Assembly (NCBI GenBank): GCA_950097015.1
Contig: CATNEN010000024.1
Location: 2,733,501-2,797,500, forward strand
From: Macrostomum hystrix
Lineage: Eukaryota; Platyhelminthes; Macrostomidae
Reading direction: 5' to 3'
Length of the DNA: 64,000 nucleotides
Below, piece by piece: positions 27,401-42,400 of the stretch. The notes beneath the pieces were generated by a model. It was not told the DNA's origin. It was given only the letters and a program-made list of their open reading frames with translations, and ran no database searches. How positions within the stretch are numbered: position 1 is the stretch's first letter; each line of letters begins with the position of its first letter. Made by a program: the position numbers and the translations under genes.

Positions 27401-30400
27401 GTGTCTGCTAGTGTGTGTCTGTCTTGAGTGTCTGCTAGTGTGTGTCTGTCTTGAGTGTCTGTCTTGAGTGTCTGTCTTGAGTGTCTGTTTGAGTGTCTTC
27501 TCGTGAGTGTCTGTTTGAGTGTCTTCTCATGAGTGTCTGTTTGAGTGTCTGTTTGAATGTCTGTTTGAGTGTCTGTTTGAGTGCCAAGCGGGGTCAGAAG
27601 AGGAAGACAATGAGAAGACAAGCCTTCCTCAACAGGATAATTGCATTTGCAGAACAGCATTATCGCTAGCAGTTTGTTGTCATTAACAACTGGCCTAGGT
27701 GTTAAAGGGGCCAAGCGCGGGAACACAGAATGAGGCTCTGCAGTGAGTGACATTCCTTCTCTACAATATTACATTCCAGTTTTTTTTGGCATGGCAACCC
27801 AGTGGAACCCCCGTGCCAAGCCTCAAAATGGAAAGTTGCAAACGACACAATAGCCTTTATTTTAAGCTCCGAGGCGCGTTCGCTGCAGTTAAAAAATGTA
27901 ATTTTTGGTGACAGAAAAACAAGAAAAAAACTCAAGCCTAAAATGCTTCTCTCGGCCAGACTGCCAGTTTCCTTGGCAACCGCGGCCGACGCGTGATCGA
28001 CCGGCCGAATCAGTCACAATTCCCCTCTCCGCTGTTTCAGCAGCCCCTTCTCTCTCTCACTCTCTTTGTCTCATAGTACACGGGTAGTTCCACTAAGCCC
28101 GAGAGAGAGAAAGTCCCCCCCTCGGAGTCAGGCCCATTGTTTCCAACATCCGCCCTCCCGGCGGCCACTACTCACTAACAGCTAGCCTTTGTAGTGTGGA
28201 CTCAGTCTCTAGGGCATCAGTGGAGAGGTAATTAAAAGCGGTTTAAAAAATGTTGCACTATCACGCTCTCTAGTCTATCTAATCTCTGCCTGCGATCATT
28301 TCAATCTAGTTCAGCCACTAAAAATCTGCGTTAATTATTGATGCTGTTACATTCGCCACGCAGTTTCAGTTGCCATAGTAACCGGCCATCTATCGGAGAT
28401 TTGATCTGAAAATTTCATTCTGTCACCCATATTTGATCTAGCATAAATTATAGATAAAACTAAACTATTGCCATTTTATCAGACTTACCCATTTATCTGC
28501 CTGCAACTGCGGTGTTTTGTTTATTGGTTGCCAATGACAACCGGTGTGTAACCGATCAGCACTCGAGACATCAAAGTCTCAAAATTTAAACTGGTCCCCA
28601 CTTGTCTGAAATAATTGAGATTTCCGCATCACTAATTAATCATTTTCCGCTTCCACTAGCATTTTGTCGCTCAAAAAAATTCTGCAGGACTTCTAAAATA
28701 TTTATAGTCCCTCTTTAAAATTGCCAAAAAACTGCCCCAGTGCTCAATTTTACCTTTAAAGCCTGCACTTTTATGGCCCTGTCAATCACATCGCTAAGTA
28801 TGCAAATGTTTTGAGCACTTTCTAAACAATGGACTTTGTTCTACATGCTGACTGCCTTGCTTTTAAGTCACAGAGTTCTGTGATTTGGGAATGTTCTCAA
28901 ATATTATAGCCGTTAATCTGAGGCATAGAATTCACCGTTTTAGTCTTGGGATTTCGAATTTAAATCGAATGTTTCACATTTTATTCCAAGAATTTTATGG
29001 TTCTTCATCTTAAATCTCGACTAGATATTTTGGATATTAATCAAAAAGTTTGGCACTAAAGTTAATAAAGGTCAATTGATTAACCGGTTGATGGGGGTGA
29101 GTAGCACTGCGGCCAACGCGTTTGCCTCTCGCACCAAGGTCCCTGAGTTCGATTCCACGGCGAGGCCAAATTTATTTGGAACGCAGCCGCGGAGAGAAGG
29201 CTTGGGGGCTTGTCGTGCAATTCACGCCCTTGAGGGGCCAGCCTCCAAGGTACAGTGAAGTGTACACTGCCTGAAGATGAGAAATTAGATGTACACACGT
29301 GTGTGAGCGTGTGCCTACGCACGGTATCTGTGTGCCTGTGTGCTCAGGAGTCAGCAAACTGGGCAGAATTGCCTCCTCGCTGGCTGCGGGTCTAGTGTCA
29401 CCAAATGATGTGCCATTGCCTCCTGCAATTTAAAAAAAATAACTCACGACTAGCAGACAACGAATAAAACTGTAATTTCCAGAACGGCGCCACCTGCTCG
29501 TGGAACTCGGTAACTGACCGGACCTCCTTCATAGTCGATGTGCCGTGCAATTGCACCTCCGGCTGGTCCGGCAGCCGATGCGACATCGACTTTGACGCCT
29601 GCAGCGTGAAGCCCTGCTTTGGCACCTGCACTGATTTGCCACCTGGTGCCTCAGCTGAGTTCAACTGCTCAGCCTGCCCAACCGGTTATGCCGGCAACGG
29701 AATCAACTGCACAGGTCTGGTCTGCTCTTGTACTCGTAGCTTTGCTTTAAAAGAACTATGCTGCCTACTGAAAGTAGAATGCGAGGTGTGAACCTACATG
29801 GTCTGATTTTTTAATTGATTTGCTACGTAATAAAAATTTATCGCACAAGTTCTAGAAACAACCCGTAGGTTAGCAGACTTGAAAAAAGTTCATAAATTAA
29901 AAATATATAATGCGGTACCATCTGCGATCAAAAAAACTATCATAAAATTCAAATGTGGGTAAAGGTAGCATCTACAATCTGTCAATAATCATCCAATTAG
30001 AAATCTGTAGTTTACAATCCACAATCTACCATCCACAACCTACCATCCACAATCTACCATCCACAATGTACCATCCACAACCTACCATCCACAATCTACC
30101 ATCCACAATGTACCATCCACAATGTACCATCCACAACCTACCATCCACAATCTACCATCCACAATGTACCATCCACAATCTACCATCCACAACCTACCAT
30201 CCACAATCTACCATCCACAATCTACCATCCACAATGTACCATCCACAATGTACCATCCACAACCTACCATCCACAATCTACCATCCACAATCTACCATCC
30301 ACAATGTACCATCCACAATGTACCATCCACAATCTACCATCCACAATCTACCATCCACAATCCGCCATTCACAATCTACCATCAACAATCTACCATCCAC

Positions 30401-33400
30401 AATCTACCATTTACACTCCCCAATCTACCATTTCAAATCCACAATCTACCATCCACAATCCGCCATTCACAATCTACCATTTACACTCCACAATCTACCA
30501 TTTCAAATCCACAATCTACCATCAACAATCTACAACAGACGTGGACGAGTGCGTCACCCAGCAGCCGTGCAACCAGACGTGCACGAACACACCTGGCAGC
30601 TACCTGTGCCGCTGCCTGCTCGGCTACTCGCCGCTCGGCCGATTCTGCCTGGACATCGACGAGTGCTCCAACGGCGCCGCGGCCTGCCTGGCCAACTCGC
30701 AGTGCCAGAACCTGCCAGGCAGCTACCGGTGCGCCTGCCTGACTGGCTACGAGAGAATGTCAAGCGACGGCTCCTGCCAGGACATCAACGAGTGCGCGGT
30801 CAATGCCAGCATCTGCTCCGGGCGGGCCAACTCCAGCTGCGTGAACTCCGCTGGCAGCTATTCGTGCGACTGCAGGGCCGGCTTTCTGCTGCAGAATGGA
30901 GTTTGCACAGGTGAGATTTCTGAATACTCGTCACTCCACAGGGGTGAGATTTCTGAATACTCGTCACTCCACAGGGGTGATATTTCTGAATACTCGTCAC
31001 TCCACAGGGGTGAGATTTCTGAATACTCGTCACTCTATTGGGGTGAGATTTCTGAATACTCGTCACTCCACAGGGGTGAGATTTCTGAATACTCGTCACT
31101 CTATTGGGGTGAGATTTCTGAATACTCTTCACTCCACCGGGGTGAGATTTCTGAATACTCGTCACTCCACAGGGGTGAGATTTCTGAATACTCGTCACTC
31201 TATTGGGGTGAGATTTCTGAATACTCGTCACTCCACAGGGGTGAGATTTCTGAATACTCGTCACTCCACAGGGGTGATATTTCTGAATACTCGTCACTCT
31301 ATTGGGGTGAGATTTCTGAATACTCGTCACTCCACAGGGGTGAGATTTCTGAATACTCGTCACTCCACAGGGGTGAGATTTCTGAATACTCGTCACTTTA
31401 TTGGGGTGAGATTTTCGCAAGCACTGTTACCTCTCCCTCAAAAAACGCCGAACCGATTCCAGACATCAACGACTGCCTGCCGTCCAACAACTGCTCACAG
31501 ATCTGCGTCAACAACATCGGCGCGCCGTACACCTGCACCTGCGGCCCCGGCTTCAATCTGTCAGCAGCCGACGCCAAGACCTGCCTGCCTGCGCTGAACT
31601 GCACGCCAGCCCAGCTGGCCGACTGTCAAGGCGGTCAATGCTCTCTGAACAACACCGGCAACTCGTCCTTGGCCGTGTGCCGCTGCAGTCCCGGCTATCA
31701 GCTGGTCGCCTCAACCGGCTCCGGCAAGGTGTGCTCCAATATCAACGAGTGTGCTTCCACCGAGCTCAACCTTTGCGGTCCGGCTGGCGTGGCCACCTGC
31801 TTGGATACACCCGGCGGCTACAACTGCACCTGCCCCAGTGAGCGGACCGCTTTTCATGTTGCTGCTGAGCTGCTGAGATTCCAGCTTTCGAACTCTGTTA
31901 GAAATTAGAAGCTCTAACCACTGGGTTACAAACTGGTTACAAACTCACCAGCCTTGACTGTTGCCAGGGCGTTCTCATTGGCTGAGAATGAGGCGTTCTT
32001 ACTGGGTGGTTACGATTGCACAGCTGTCGATCGATTGATTGATTGATTGATTAACAATAATAATAATAGCAATAATAGCCCGACGATGAGAAAGTCAGTG
32101 CAGATGTACACATATGTGTGAGCGTGTGCCTACGTACGTTATCCGTGTGCGTGTGTGCTTAGGAGTCAGTGAAATGTGCAGAATTGTCTCCTCGCTGGCT
32201 GCGGGTCTAGTGTTGCCAAATAATGTGCCATACCCGAAGTCCTCTTGCAATTTTAATTTTTTTAATGGCAGCTTGCACGAAATATGCAACGCAAACAATG
32301 TCAAAGTTAAACGGAACTTTACGGGGACCACGCATTAGTTCGGATATTGTCACGACACAACATTGACAAATGCTCTGAGTGCGCTACATATCAGCATCTA
32401 AAACTGCTCAATTACTTCCATCTCCAGGCGGTTACCAGTTGGACTCCAGTCGTCTCACCTGCGTAGACATCAACGAATGCGACCAGAGCGGTAGCAACAC
32501 CTGCGATCGCACCAACGGCATCTGCCGGAACAGCATCGGTAGTTACACCTGCGACTGCAAGTCCGGCTACACGATAGGGCCTGGCAACGTGTGCTCGGAC
32601 ACAGACGAGTGCGCTCTGGGCTCGCACACCTGCAACAAACTGCTCGGCCTCTGCACCAACCTCATCGGTAGCTACACCTGCGCATGCCGGCCCGGCTACG
32701 AGGGCGACGGTCGCAACTGCGTGGACAAGAACGAGTGCAGCTCGCCAGATCTGAACCTGTGCGACAAGAACCTGGGCAGCTGCAGCAACACTGTGGGCTC
32801 CTATCAGTGCCTGTGCAACTCTGGCTACCAGTTGGATACCGATCAGCGAACCTGCATCGATAGGAACGAGTGCAGCGAGGGCCACCTCAAGACTGGCTGC
32901 TACGACGATACGCGCTGCAATAACACAGCCGGCGCCTATGTCTGCTACTGTCCAGCTGGCCTGCGACTCAAAACCGACAAGCGCTCCTGCGAGAGCGAAA
33001 CTCCCGTCAGCTGCCCGACGGATGGCAGCCTGGGCAACTGCACCAACTGCGCCTTTGTCAATGGCAGCCTGGCCTGCCTCTGTCCCACTGGCTACGCCTG
33101 GAACAGCGCCCACCGAGCCTGTCTGGACATTGACGAGTGCGCCCTGAACGGCGCCAACCTGTGCCCGGCCGCTTCGCTAGTCACCTGCGTCAATAAAGCT
33201 GGCGGCTACACGTGCGAGTGCCTGAACTCCACCTACCAAGTGGCCAGCCAACCGGCCCTCTGCATCGACAGGAACGAGTGCGCAGCCACCCCCACCCTGT
33301 GCGCCTCTCCGATTGGCTACGCGGGCGCTGCGTCTGTGTGCTTCGATTATAACTTCGCCACCACTGGCCGGCCCTACCAATGCCAATGCCGGGTGGACGG

Positions 33401-36400
33401 CTACGAGCGGACACCGACGGAGAATAACACCTGCGCTGACATTGACGAGTGCTCGATTGGCACCGCCAACTGCAATGCCAGCTCCGGTGCCATGTGCCGC
33501 AATCTGCCTGGCGGCTACACCTGCGATTGTCCTTCTGGATTCAAGGTTGAGCGGACTGCAATCTAGCTGCTGCTAACCCACCTGCAAATTTATTGATATT
33601 CACTAAACCACCTGACTATTTATCAATCAAAACCGCCCGAATCGAAGTATCAAAAAAGCCACCCAATCATCTATCAAAGTCGCCCAATCATCTATCAAAG
33701 TCGCCCAAACATCTATCAAAGTCGCCCAAACATCTATCAAAGTCGCCCAAACATCTATCAAAGTCGCCCAAACATCTATCAAAGTCGCCCAAACATCTAT
33801 CAAAGTCGCCCAAACATCTATCAAAGTTGCCCAATCATCTATCAAAGTCGCCCAAACATCTATCAAAGCCGTTCAAACATCTATCAAAGTCACCCAAACA
33901 TCTATCAAAGTCACTCAAACATCTATCAAAGTCACCCAAACATCTATCAAAGTCACCCAAACATCTATCAAAGTCGCCCAAACATCTATCAAAGCTGCCC
34001 AAACATCTATCAAAGCCGTTCAAACATCTATCAAAGTTGCCCAATCATCTATCAAAGTCACCCAAAAATCTATCAAAGTCACTCAAACATCTATCAAAGT
34101 CACCCAAACTAAAACATCAATTAAAGCCACTCACAACAAAGATCAAACAAAGCCGCAAAGCTTATCATAAGGCGCCAATCTCATTAACTAATTAAACAAG
34201 TTGCCCCACTTCAGGCTGTCGGGTCCAGCTGCGTGGACATAAACGAATGCTCTACCAACAATGGCAACTGCTCGCATGTGTGCACGAACACCCGGGGCAG
34301 TTACCAGTGTAGCTGTCGCTCAGGCTACCAGCTAGTCAACGGCCAGCAATGCCTAGACATTGACGAGTGCTCGGTTGGAGTCACCCTGAATGGCAACCAA
34401 ATCGCGGTGAATTGTTCACAGTTGTGCGTTAACGCACCTGGCGCCTATCGATGCGGCTGTCAGTCAGGCTTTGAACTGCAATCAGACGCCTGGTCCTGCC
34501 TGCCCTCGGTAGCCTGTCAGCCGAATGCCACCTGTGGCTTCGCCTGCTACCGCAACACCACCACCGGCCTTGACACCTGCGTGTGTCCCAACCCGACCGG
34601 CTGGCTACTCAATGCCACCACCGGCCAGTGTGTGGATATTGACGAGTGCTCAGCCAATGGCAACAGCTCTTCCATTGCCAACTGCAGCGGGCAGGCGCAT
34701 TGTGTCAACCTGGCTGGCAGTTTTATCTGCAACTGCACCAACGGCTACTTGAGGAGTGCGGACGGCCGATCCTGCGTCGGTGAGTGTCGCAATGAAATTA
34801 GGATTCTATGAAACCTGGGATTTCAATGAAATTAGGATTCTATGAAACCTGGGATTTCAATGAAATTAGGATTCTATGAAACGTGGGATTTCAATGAAAT
34901 TAGGATTCTATGAAACCTGGGATTTCAATGAAATTAGGATTCTATGAAACTTGGGATTTCAATGAAATTAGGATTCTATGAAACGTGGGATTTCAATGAA
35001 ATTAGGATTCTATGAAACGTGGTATTTCAATGAAATTAGGATTCTATGAAACGTGGGATTTCAATGAAATTAGGATTCTATGAAACGTGGGATTTCAATG
35101 AAATTAGGATTCTATGAAACCTGGGATTTCAATGAAATTAGGATTCTATGAAACCTGGGATTTCAATGAAATTAGGATTCTATGAAACCTGGGATCTCAA
35201 TGAAATTAGGATTCTATGAAACCTGGGATTTCAATGAAATTAGGATTCTATGAAACCTGGGATTTCAATGAAATTAGGATTCTATGAAACCTGGGATTTC
35301 AATGAAATTAGGATTCTATGAAACGTGGGATTTCAATGAAATTAGGATTCTATAAAACGTGGGATTTCAATGAAATTAGGATTCTATGAAACTTGGGATT
35401 TCAATGAAATTAGGATTCTATGAAACCTGGGATTTCAATGAAATTAGGATTCTATGAAACGTGGGATTTCAATGAAATTAGGATTCTATGAAACGTGGGA
35501 TTTCAATGAAATTAGGATTCTATGAAACCTGGGATTTCAATGAAATAAGGATTCTATGAAACCTGGGATTTCAATTAAATTAGGATTCTATGAAACCTAG
35601 GATTTTAATGAAATTAGGATTCTATGAAACCTGGGATTTCAATGAAATTAGGATTCTATGAAACGTGGGATTTCAATGAAATTAGGATTCTATGAAACCT
35701 GGGATTTCAATGAAATTAGGATTCTATGAAACGTGGGATTTCGATGAAATTAGGATTCTATGAAACCTGGGATTTCAATGAAATTAGGATTCTATGAAAC
35801 CTGGGATTTCAATGAAATTAGGATTCTATGAAACCTGGGATTTCAATGAAATTAGGATTCTATGAAACGTGGGATTTCAATGAAATTAGGATTCTATGAA
35901 ACCTGGGATTTCAATGAAATTAGGATTCTATGAAACGTGCGATTTCAATGAAATTAGGATTCTATGAAACCTGGGATTTCAATGAAATTAGGATTCTTTG
36001 AAACCTGGGATTTCAATGAAATTAGGATTCTATGAAACCTGGGATTTCAATGAAATTAGGATTCTATGAAACCTGGGATTTCAATGAAATTAGGATTCTA
36101 TGAAACCTGGGATTTCAATGAAACTAGGATTCTATGAAACTTGGGATTTCAATGAAATTAGGATTCTATGAAACCTGGGATTTCAATGAAATTAGGATTC
36201 TATGAAACCTGGGATTTCAAAAAAATTAGGATTCTATGAAACCTGGGATTTCAATGAAATTAGGATTCTATGAAACCTGGGATTTCAATGAAATTAGGAT
36301 TCTATGAAACCTGGGATTTCAATGAAATTAGGATTCTATGAAACCTGGGATTTTAATGAAATTAGGATTCTATGAAACCTGGGATTTCAATGAAATTAGG

Positions 36401-39400
36401 ATTCTATGAAACCTGGGATTTCAATGAAATTAGGATTCTAGGAAACCTGGGATTTCAATGAAATTAGGATTCTTTGAAACCTGGGATTTCAATGAAATTA
36501 GGATTGTATGAAACCTGGGATTTCAATGAAATTAGGATTCTATGAAACTTGGGATTTCAATGAAATTAGGATTCTATGAAACCTGGGATTTCAATGAAAT
36601 TAGGATTCTATGAAACGTGGGATTTCAATGAAATTAGGATTCTATGAAACGTGGGATTTCAATGAAATTAGGATTCTATGAAACGTGGTATTTCAATGAA
36701 ATTAGGATTCTATGAAACGTGGGATTTCAATGAAATAAGGATTCTATGAAACGTGGGATTTCAATGAAATTAGGATTCTATGAAACGTGGGATTTCAATG
36801 AAATTAGGATTCTATGAAACGTGGGATTTCAATGAAATTAGGATTCTATGAAACGTGGGATTTCAATGAAATTAGGATTCTATGAAACCTGGGATTTCAA
36901 TGAAATTAGGATTCTATGAAACGTGGGATTTCAATGAAATTAGGATTCTATGAAACCTGGGATTTCAATGAAATTAGGATTCTATGAAACCTGGGATTTC
37001 AATGAAATTAGGATTCTATGAAACCTGGGATTTCAATGAAACTAGGATTCTATGAAACCTGGGATTTCAATGAAACTAGGATTCTATGAAACCTGGGATT
37101 TCAATGAAATTAGGATTCTATGAAATGTGGGATTTCAATGAAATTAGGATTCTTTGAAACCTGAGACTTGGGGATTTGAACTAAACGGGATCAATAGGGT
37201 TTTCGATGGCCTTAACACTCGCAATGCGCATTCGCAGACCGAAACGGCGGCTGGGGCCAGTGGGGCCAGTGGAGCAACTGCAGCGCCTCCTGCGGCGGCG
37301 GCCAGCGCAGTCGCCGTCGCGAGTGCGACAGCCCGACGGCTGTCGGCGCCGGAGCTCTCTGCCTGGACTCCGCCAACCAGACCCGGCTGGCCAACGAGAC
37401 CCTGGCGGAGGCCTGCAATGCCGAGGCGTGCCAGTGTGAGTGCAGTCTCAATCACTTCACAATCTAGCAATGCGCTTTAACAGTAGAAAGACGCAGGGGG
37501 AAAACAGTGTGGCCTTTCCACTGTTAATCGAAAAGCCGACTCATTCCTTCCCAGTGACCGCCGATGAGAAGCGAGACGCCATCCAGTTGGTGTTTAACCT
37601 GACAGTCAGCAGCGGCAGCAGTGGCATCACGGATCAGTTGGTAAGCCGACGCAGTCCGACTCTAAAGCCTAGAGGTTTCAGAGTCGGACTCCTTGAGAAA
37701 GACACATAATTGCCTAGTGATTCGATTTACCAAGCAATAAAATGGGTACGATCGACAAGCGGGTAGAAATTTGAATGTGTGTGGCTGCATTCCTTTAATA
37801 AATGTACCATGTTATGTACTCGTACTTAAATTTCTTCTCTTCTTTCCAGTTCCAATCTAGAATCAACGCGGAACTGCAGAAGCAGCTAATGAATAGCATC
37901 AACGCGCACTGCACCCAGGATGTCAACTCGAAACTCTGCTGCGCCTACAAAACTGGTTCAAGGAGGTGAGGGACAGCTTTTCTCTGTCTTTAAAATTGAC
38001 AAAAATTAATCAACGTAAAGAAATCGACGAAAAAATGGGCATCTGGAAATCGACGTTCAGAAATCGACATCGGGATCTAGACAATGGAAAATCGACATAA
38101 AAATCGGCATTGAAAAATCTGCATAAGAAAATTGACGTGGATGATCGACATTGAAACAGACATAGGAAATCGACGTATGGAAATCGACATAGGAAATCGA
38201 CGTATGTAAATCGACATAGGAAATCGACGTAGGGAAATCGACGTAGAGAAATCGACGTAGGGAAATCGACATTGGAGATCGACGTAGGGAAATCGACATA
38301 GGAAATCGACGTAGGGAAATCGACATAGGAAATCGACGTAGGGAAATCGACATAGGAAATCGACGTATGTAAATCGACATAGGAAATCGACGTAGGGAAA
38401 TCGACGTAGAGAAATCGACGTAGGGAAATCGACATTGGAGATCGACGTAGGGAAATCGACATAGGAAATCGACCTAGGGAAATCGACATAGGATATCGAC
38501 GTAGGGAAATCGACGTAAGGAGATCGACGTAGAGATATCGACATAGGAAATCGACGTAGGGAAATCGACATAGGAAATAGACGTAGGGAAATCGACTTAT
38601 TGAAATCGACATAAGGAAATCGACTTATTGAAATCGTCTTACAGAAATAGGAAAATCTACATAGGGATATTGACAAATGGAAATCGACATTTAGGAATTT
38701 GCATTCAGGGAATTTCTGTAAATGAATTGAGTCTTTAGAAGATTGCGGTAGACAAGTAACTGAAAATGCGCAATTAGAAACCTGTATTAAGAGTTAGATA
38801 TAAGAGATACCTTGGCTGAATCTAATCGCATTGCAGCAATCCGCTGTCGACTTTGTCGCTGGTGCAGAGCATCGCGGAGGTGCAGCTGGTCACCGGGTCG
38901 CCAGCCATCAGCCAGACCCAGCTGATTGTGTCCTATCTGATCACGCCGAGCCAGTCCAATCCGTTGTGCAACGATTTCAACGGCGGCAGCAGCAGCAGCA
39001 GCGGCAGCAGCAGCGGTCGAAAGAAGCGAGCTGCGGCCTCGTCAACCCAGTTCACCCTCAGCCTAACGCTGGCACTCACGATCTCCGGATCCAATACAAC
39101 GTGAGTGCGGGGCTGAGAACGCTCACACTCAAATACTTAATGAGCAGTTGGACTCATCCTTTGTTATTGCCAATTGCAGAACTGCCAGCCTTGTTCTGGC
39201 CCTGCAAACTCAGCTGGATAGTCTGAACATTCCCGTTACTGTGGCCTTCGGTGGAGTCAGCGCCGCCTACACAGCTCCCACAACGGTGAGTTGACATCGG
39301 CTGACTTGGATTGCTAGTCTATGCCATCGGTGAAGGAAGAGAATGGATTGCTAATCTATCCCATGGGTGAAGGAAGAGAATGGATTGCTAATCTATCCCA

Positions 39401-42400
39401 TGGGTGAAGGAACAGAATGGATTGCTAATCTATCCCATGGGTGAAGGAACAGAATGGATTGCTAATCTATCCCATGGGTGAAGGAACAGAATGGATTGCT
39501 AATCTATCCCATGGGTGAAGGAATAGAATGGATTGCTAATCTATCCCATGGGTGAAGGAATAGAATGGATTGCTAATCTATCCCATGGGTGAAGGAATAG
39601 AATGGATTGCTAATTTATCCCATGGGTGAAGGAATAGAATGGATTGCTAGCCCCGCCCATGAATGAAGGAATAGAATGGATTGCTAGCCCAGCCCATGAA
39701 TGAAGGAATAGAATGGATTGCTAGCCCAGCCCATGAATGAAGGAATAGAATGGATTGCTAGCCAAGCCCATGAATGAAGAAATATAATGGATTGCTAGCT
39801 CAGCCCATGAATGAAGGAATAGAATGGATTGCTAGCCCAGCCCATGAATGAAGGAATAGAATGGATTGCTAGCCAAGCCCATGAATGAAGAAATATAATG
39901 GATTGCTAGCTCAGCCCATGAATGAAGGAATAGAATGGATTGCTAGCTCAGCCCATGAATGAAGGAATAGAATGGATTGCTAGCTCAGCCCATGAATGAA
40001 GGAATAGAATAGATTGCTAATCTATCCCATGGGTGAAGGAATAGAATGGATTGCTAATCTATCCCATGGGTGAAGGAATAGAATGGATTGCTAGCCCCGC
40101 CCATGAATGAAGGAATAGAATGGATTGCTAGCCCAGCCCATGAATGAAGGAATAGAATGGATTGCTAGCCCAGCCCATGAATGAAGGAATAGAATGGATT
40201 GCTAATCTATCCCATGGGTGAAGGAATAGAATGGATTGCTAGCCCCGCCCATGAATGAAGGAATAGAATGGATTGCTAGCCCAGCCCATGAATGAAGGAA
40301 TAGAATGGATTGCTAGCCAAGCCCATGAATGAAGGAATAGAATGGATTGCTAGCCCCGCCCATGAATGAAGGAATAGAATGGATTGCTAGCCCCGCCCAT
40401 GAATGAAGGAATAGAATGGATTGCTAGCTCAGCCCATGAATGAAGGAATAGAATGGATTGCTAGCCCCGCCCATGAATGAAGGAATAGAATGGATTGCTA
40501 GCTCAGCCCATGAATGAAGGAATAGAATGGATTGCTAGCTCAGCCCATGAATGAAGGAATAGAATGGATTGCTAGCCCAGCCCATGAATGAAGGAATAGA
40601 ATGGATTGCTAGCTCAGCCCATGAATGAAGGAATAGAATGGATTGCTAGCCCCGCCCATGAATGAAGGAATAGAATGGATTGCTAGCTCAGCCCATGAAT
40701 GAAGGAATAGAATGGATTGCTAGCCCAGCCCATGAATGAAGGAATAGAATGGATTGCTAGCCCCGCCCATGAATGAAGGAATAGAATGGATTGCTAGCCC
40801 CGCCCATGAATGAAGGAATAGAATGGATTGCTAGCCCCGCCCATGAATGAAGGAATAGAATGGATTGCTAGCCCCGCCCATGAATGAAGGAATAGAATGG
40901 ATTGCTAGCCCCGCCCATGAATGAAGGAATAGAATGGATTGCTAGCTCAGCCCATGAATGAAGGAATAGAATGGATTGCTAGCCCAGCCCATGAATGAAG
41001 GAATAGAATGGATTGCTAGCCCAGCCCATGAATGAAGGAATAGAATGGATTGCTAGCCCCGCCCATGAATGAAGGAATAGAATGGATTGCTAGCCCAGCC
41101 CATGAATGAAGGAATAGAATGGATTGCTAGCCAAGCCCATGAATGAAGGAATAGAATGGATTGCTAGCCCAGCCCATGAATGAAGGAATAGAATGGATTG
41201 CTAGCCCCGCCCATGAATGAAGGAATAGAATGGATTGCTAGCCCAGCCCATGAATGAAGGAATAGAATGGATTGCTAATCTATCCCATGGGTGAAGGAAT
41301 AGAATGGATTGCTAATCTATCCCATGGGTGAAGGAATAGAATGGATTGCTAGCCCAGCCCATGAATGAAGGAATAGAATGGATTGCTAGCCCAGCCCATG
41401 AATGAAGGAATAGAATGGATTGCTAGCTCAGCCCATGAATGAAGGAATAGAATGGATTGCTAGCTCAGCCCATGAATGAAGGAATAGAATGGATTGCTAG
41501 CCCAGCCCATGAATGAAGGAATAGAATGGATTGCTAGCTCAGCCCATGAATGAAGGAATAGAATGGATTGCTAGCTCAGCCCATGAATGAAGGAATAGAA
41601 TGGATTGCTAATCTATCCCATGGGTGAAGGAATAGAATGGATTGCTAATCTATCCCATGGGTGAAGGAATAGAATGGATTGCTAGCCCAGCCCATGAATG
41701 AAGGAATAGAATGGATTGCTAGCCCAGCCCATGAATGAAGGAATAGAATGGATTGCTAGCTCAGCCCATGAATGAAGGAATAGAATGGATTGCTAGCTCA
41801 GCCCATGAATGAAGGAATAGAATGGATTGCTAGCCCAGCCCATGAATGAAGGAATAGAATGGATTGCTAGCTCAGCCCATGAATGAAGGAATAGAATGGA
41901 TTGCTAGCTCAGCCCATGAATGAAGGAATAGAATGGATTGCTAGCCCAGCCCATGAATGAAGGAATAGAATGGATTGCTAATCTATCCCATGGGTGAAGG
42001 AATAGAATGGATTGCTAATCTATCCCATGGGTGAAGGAATAGAATGGATTGCTAGCCCCGCCCATGAATGAAGGAATAGAATGGATTGCTAGCCCAGCCC
42101 ATGAATGAAGGAATAGAATGGATTGCTAGCCAAGCCCATGAATGAAGGAATAGAATGGATTGCTAGCCCCGCCCATGAATGAAGGAATAGAATGGATTGC
42201 TAGCCCCGCCCATGAATGAAGGAATAGAATGGATTGCTAGCTCAGCCCATGAATGAAGGAATAGAATGGATTGCTAGCCCCGCCCATGAATGAAGGAATA
42301 GAATGGATTGCTACCTCAGCCCATGAATGAAGGAATAGAATGGATTGCTAGCTCAGCCCATGAATGAAGGAATAGAATGGATTGCTAGCCCAGCCCATGA

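Noticed and set aside
26674-27753. Cys/Leu/Val-rich plus-strand and Thr/His/Asp-rich minus-strand frames
   Set aside because: The 27-bp intronic minisatellite keeps frames open; no domain and no conserved flanks.
29093-29165. Possible tRNA genes at SINE heads (also 19880, 55945 and the minus-strand pieces)
   Set aside because: Only A- and B-box-like sequences are recognisable. A four-arm cloverleaf with a proper acceptor stem could not be formed by eye, and the same body follows each head, so they are SINEs.
29955-30914. Long plus-strand frames made of His/Pro/Ser/Thr/Ile repeats joined to the EGF exon
   Set aside because: The 14-bp repeat is open in several frames. The part before 30539 is intron 13, shown by the acceptor at 30538 and the in-phase junction with exon 13.
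34788-37160. Possible CRISPR array (34-bp direct repeats; also the 35- and 37-bp arrays)
   Set aside because: Repeats are directly adjacent with no unique spacers, sit in introns of an animal gene, and no cas genes are present.
38010-38676. Minus-strand Ser/Arg/Phe/Tyr-rich frames of 107-200 codons
   Set aside because: Artefacts of the 13/14-bp minisatellite in intron 20; three overlapping frames are open on the same strand.
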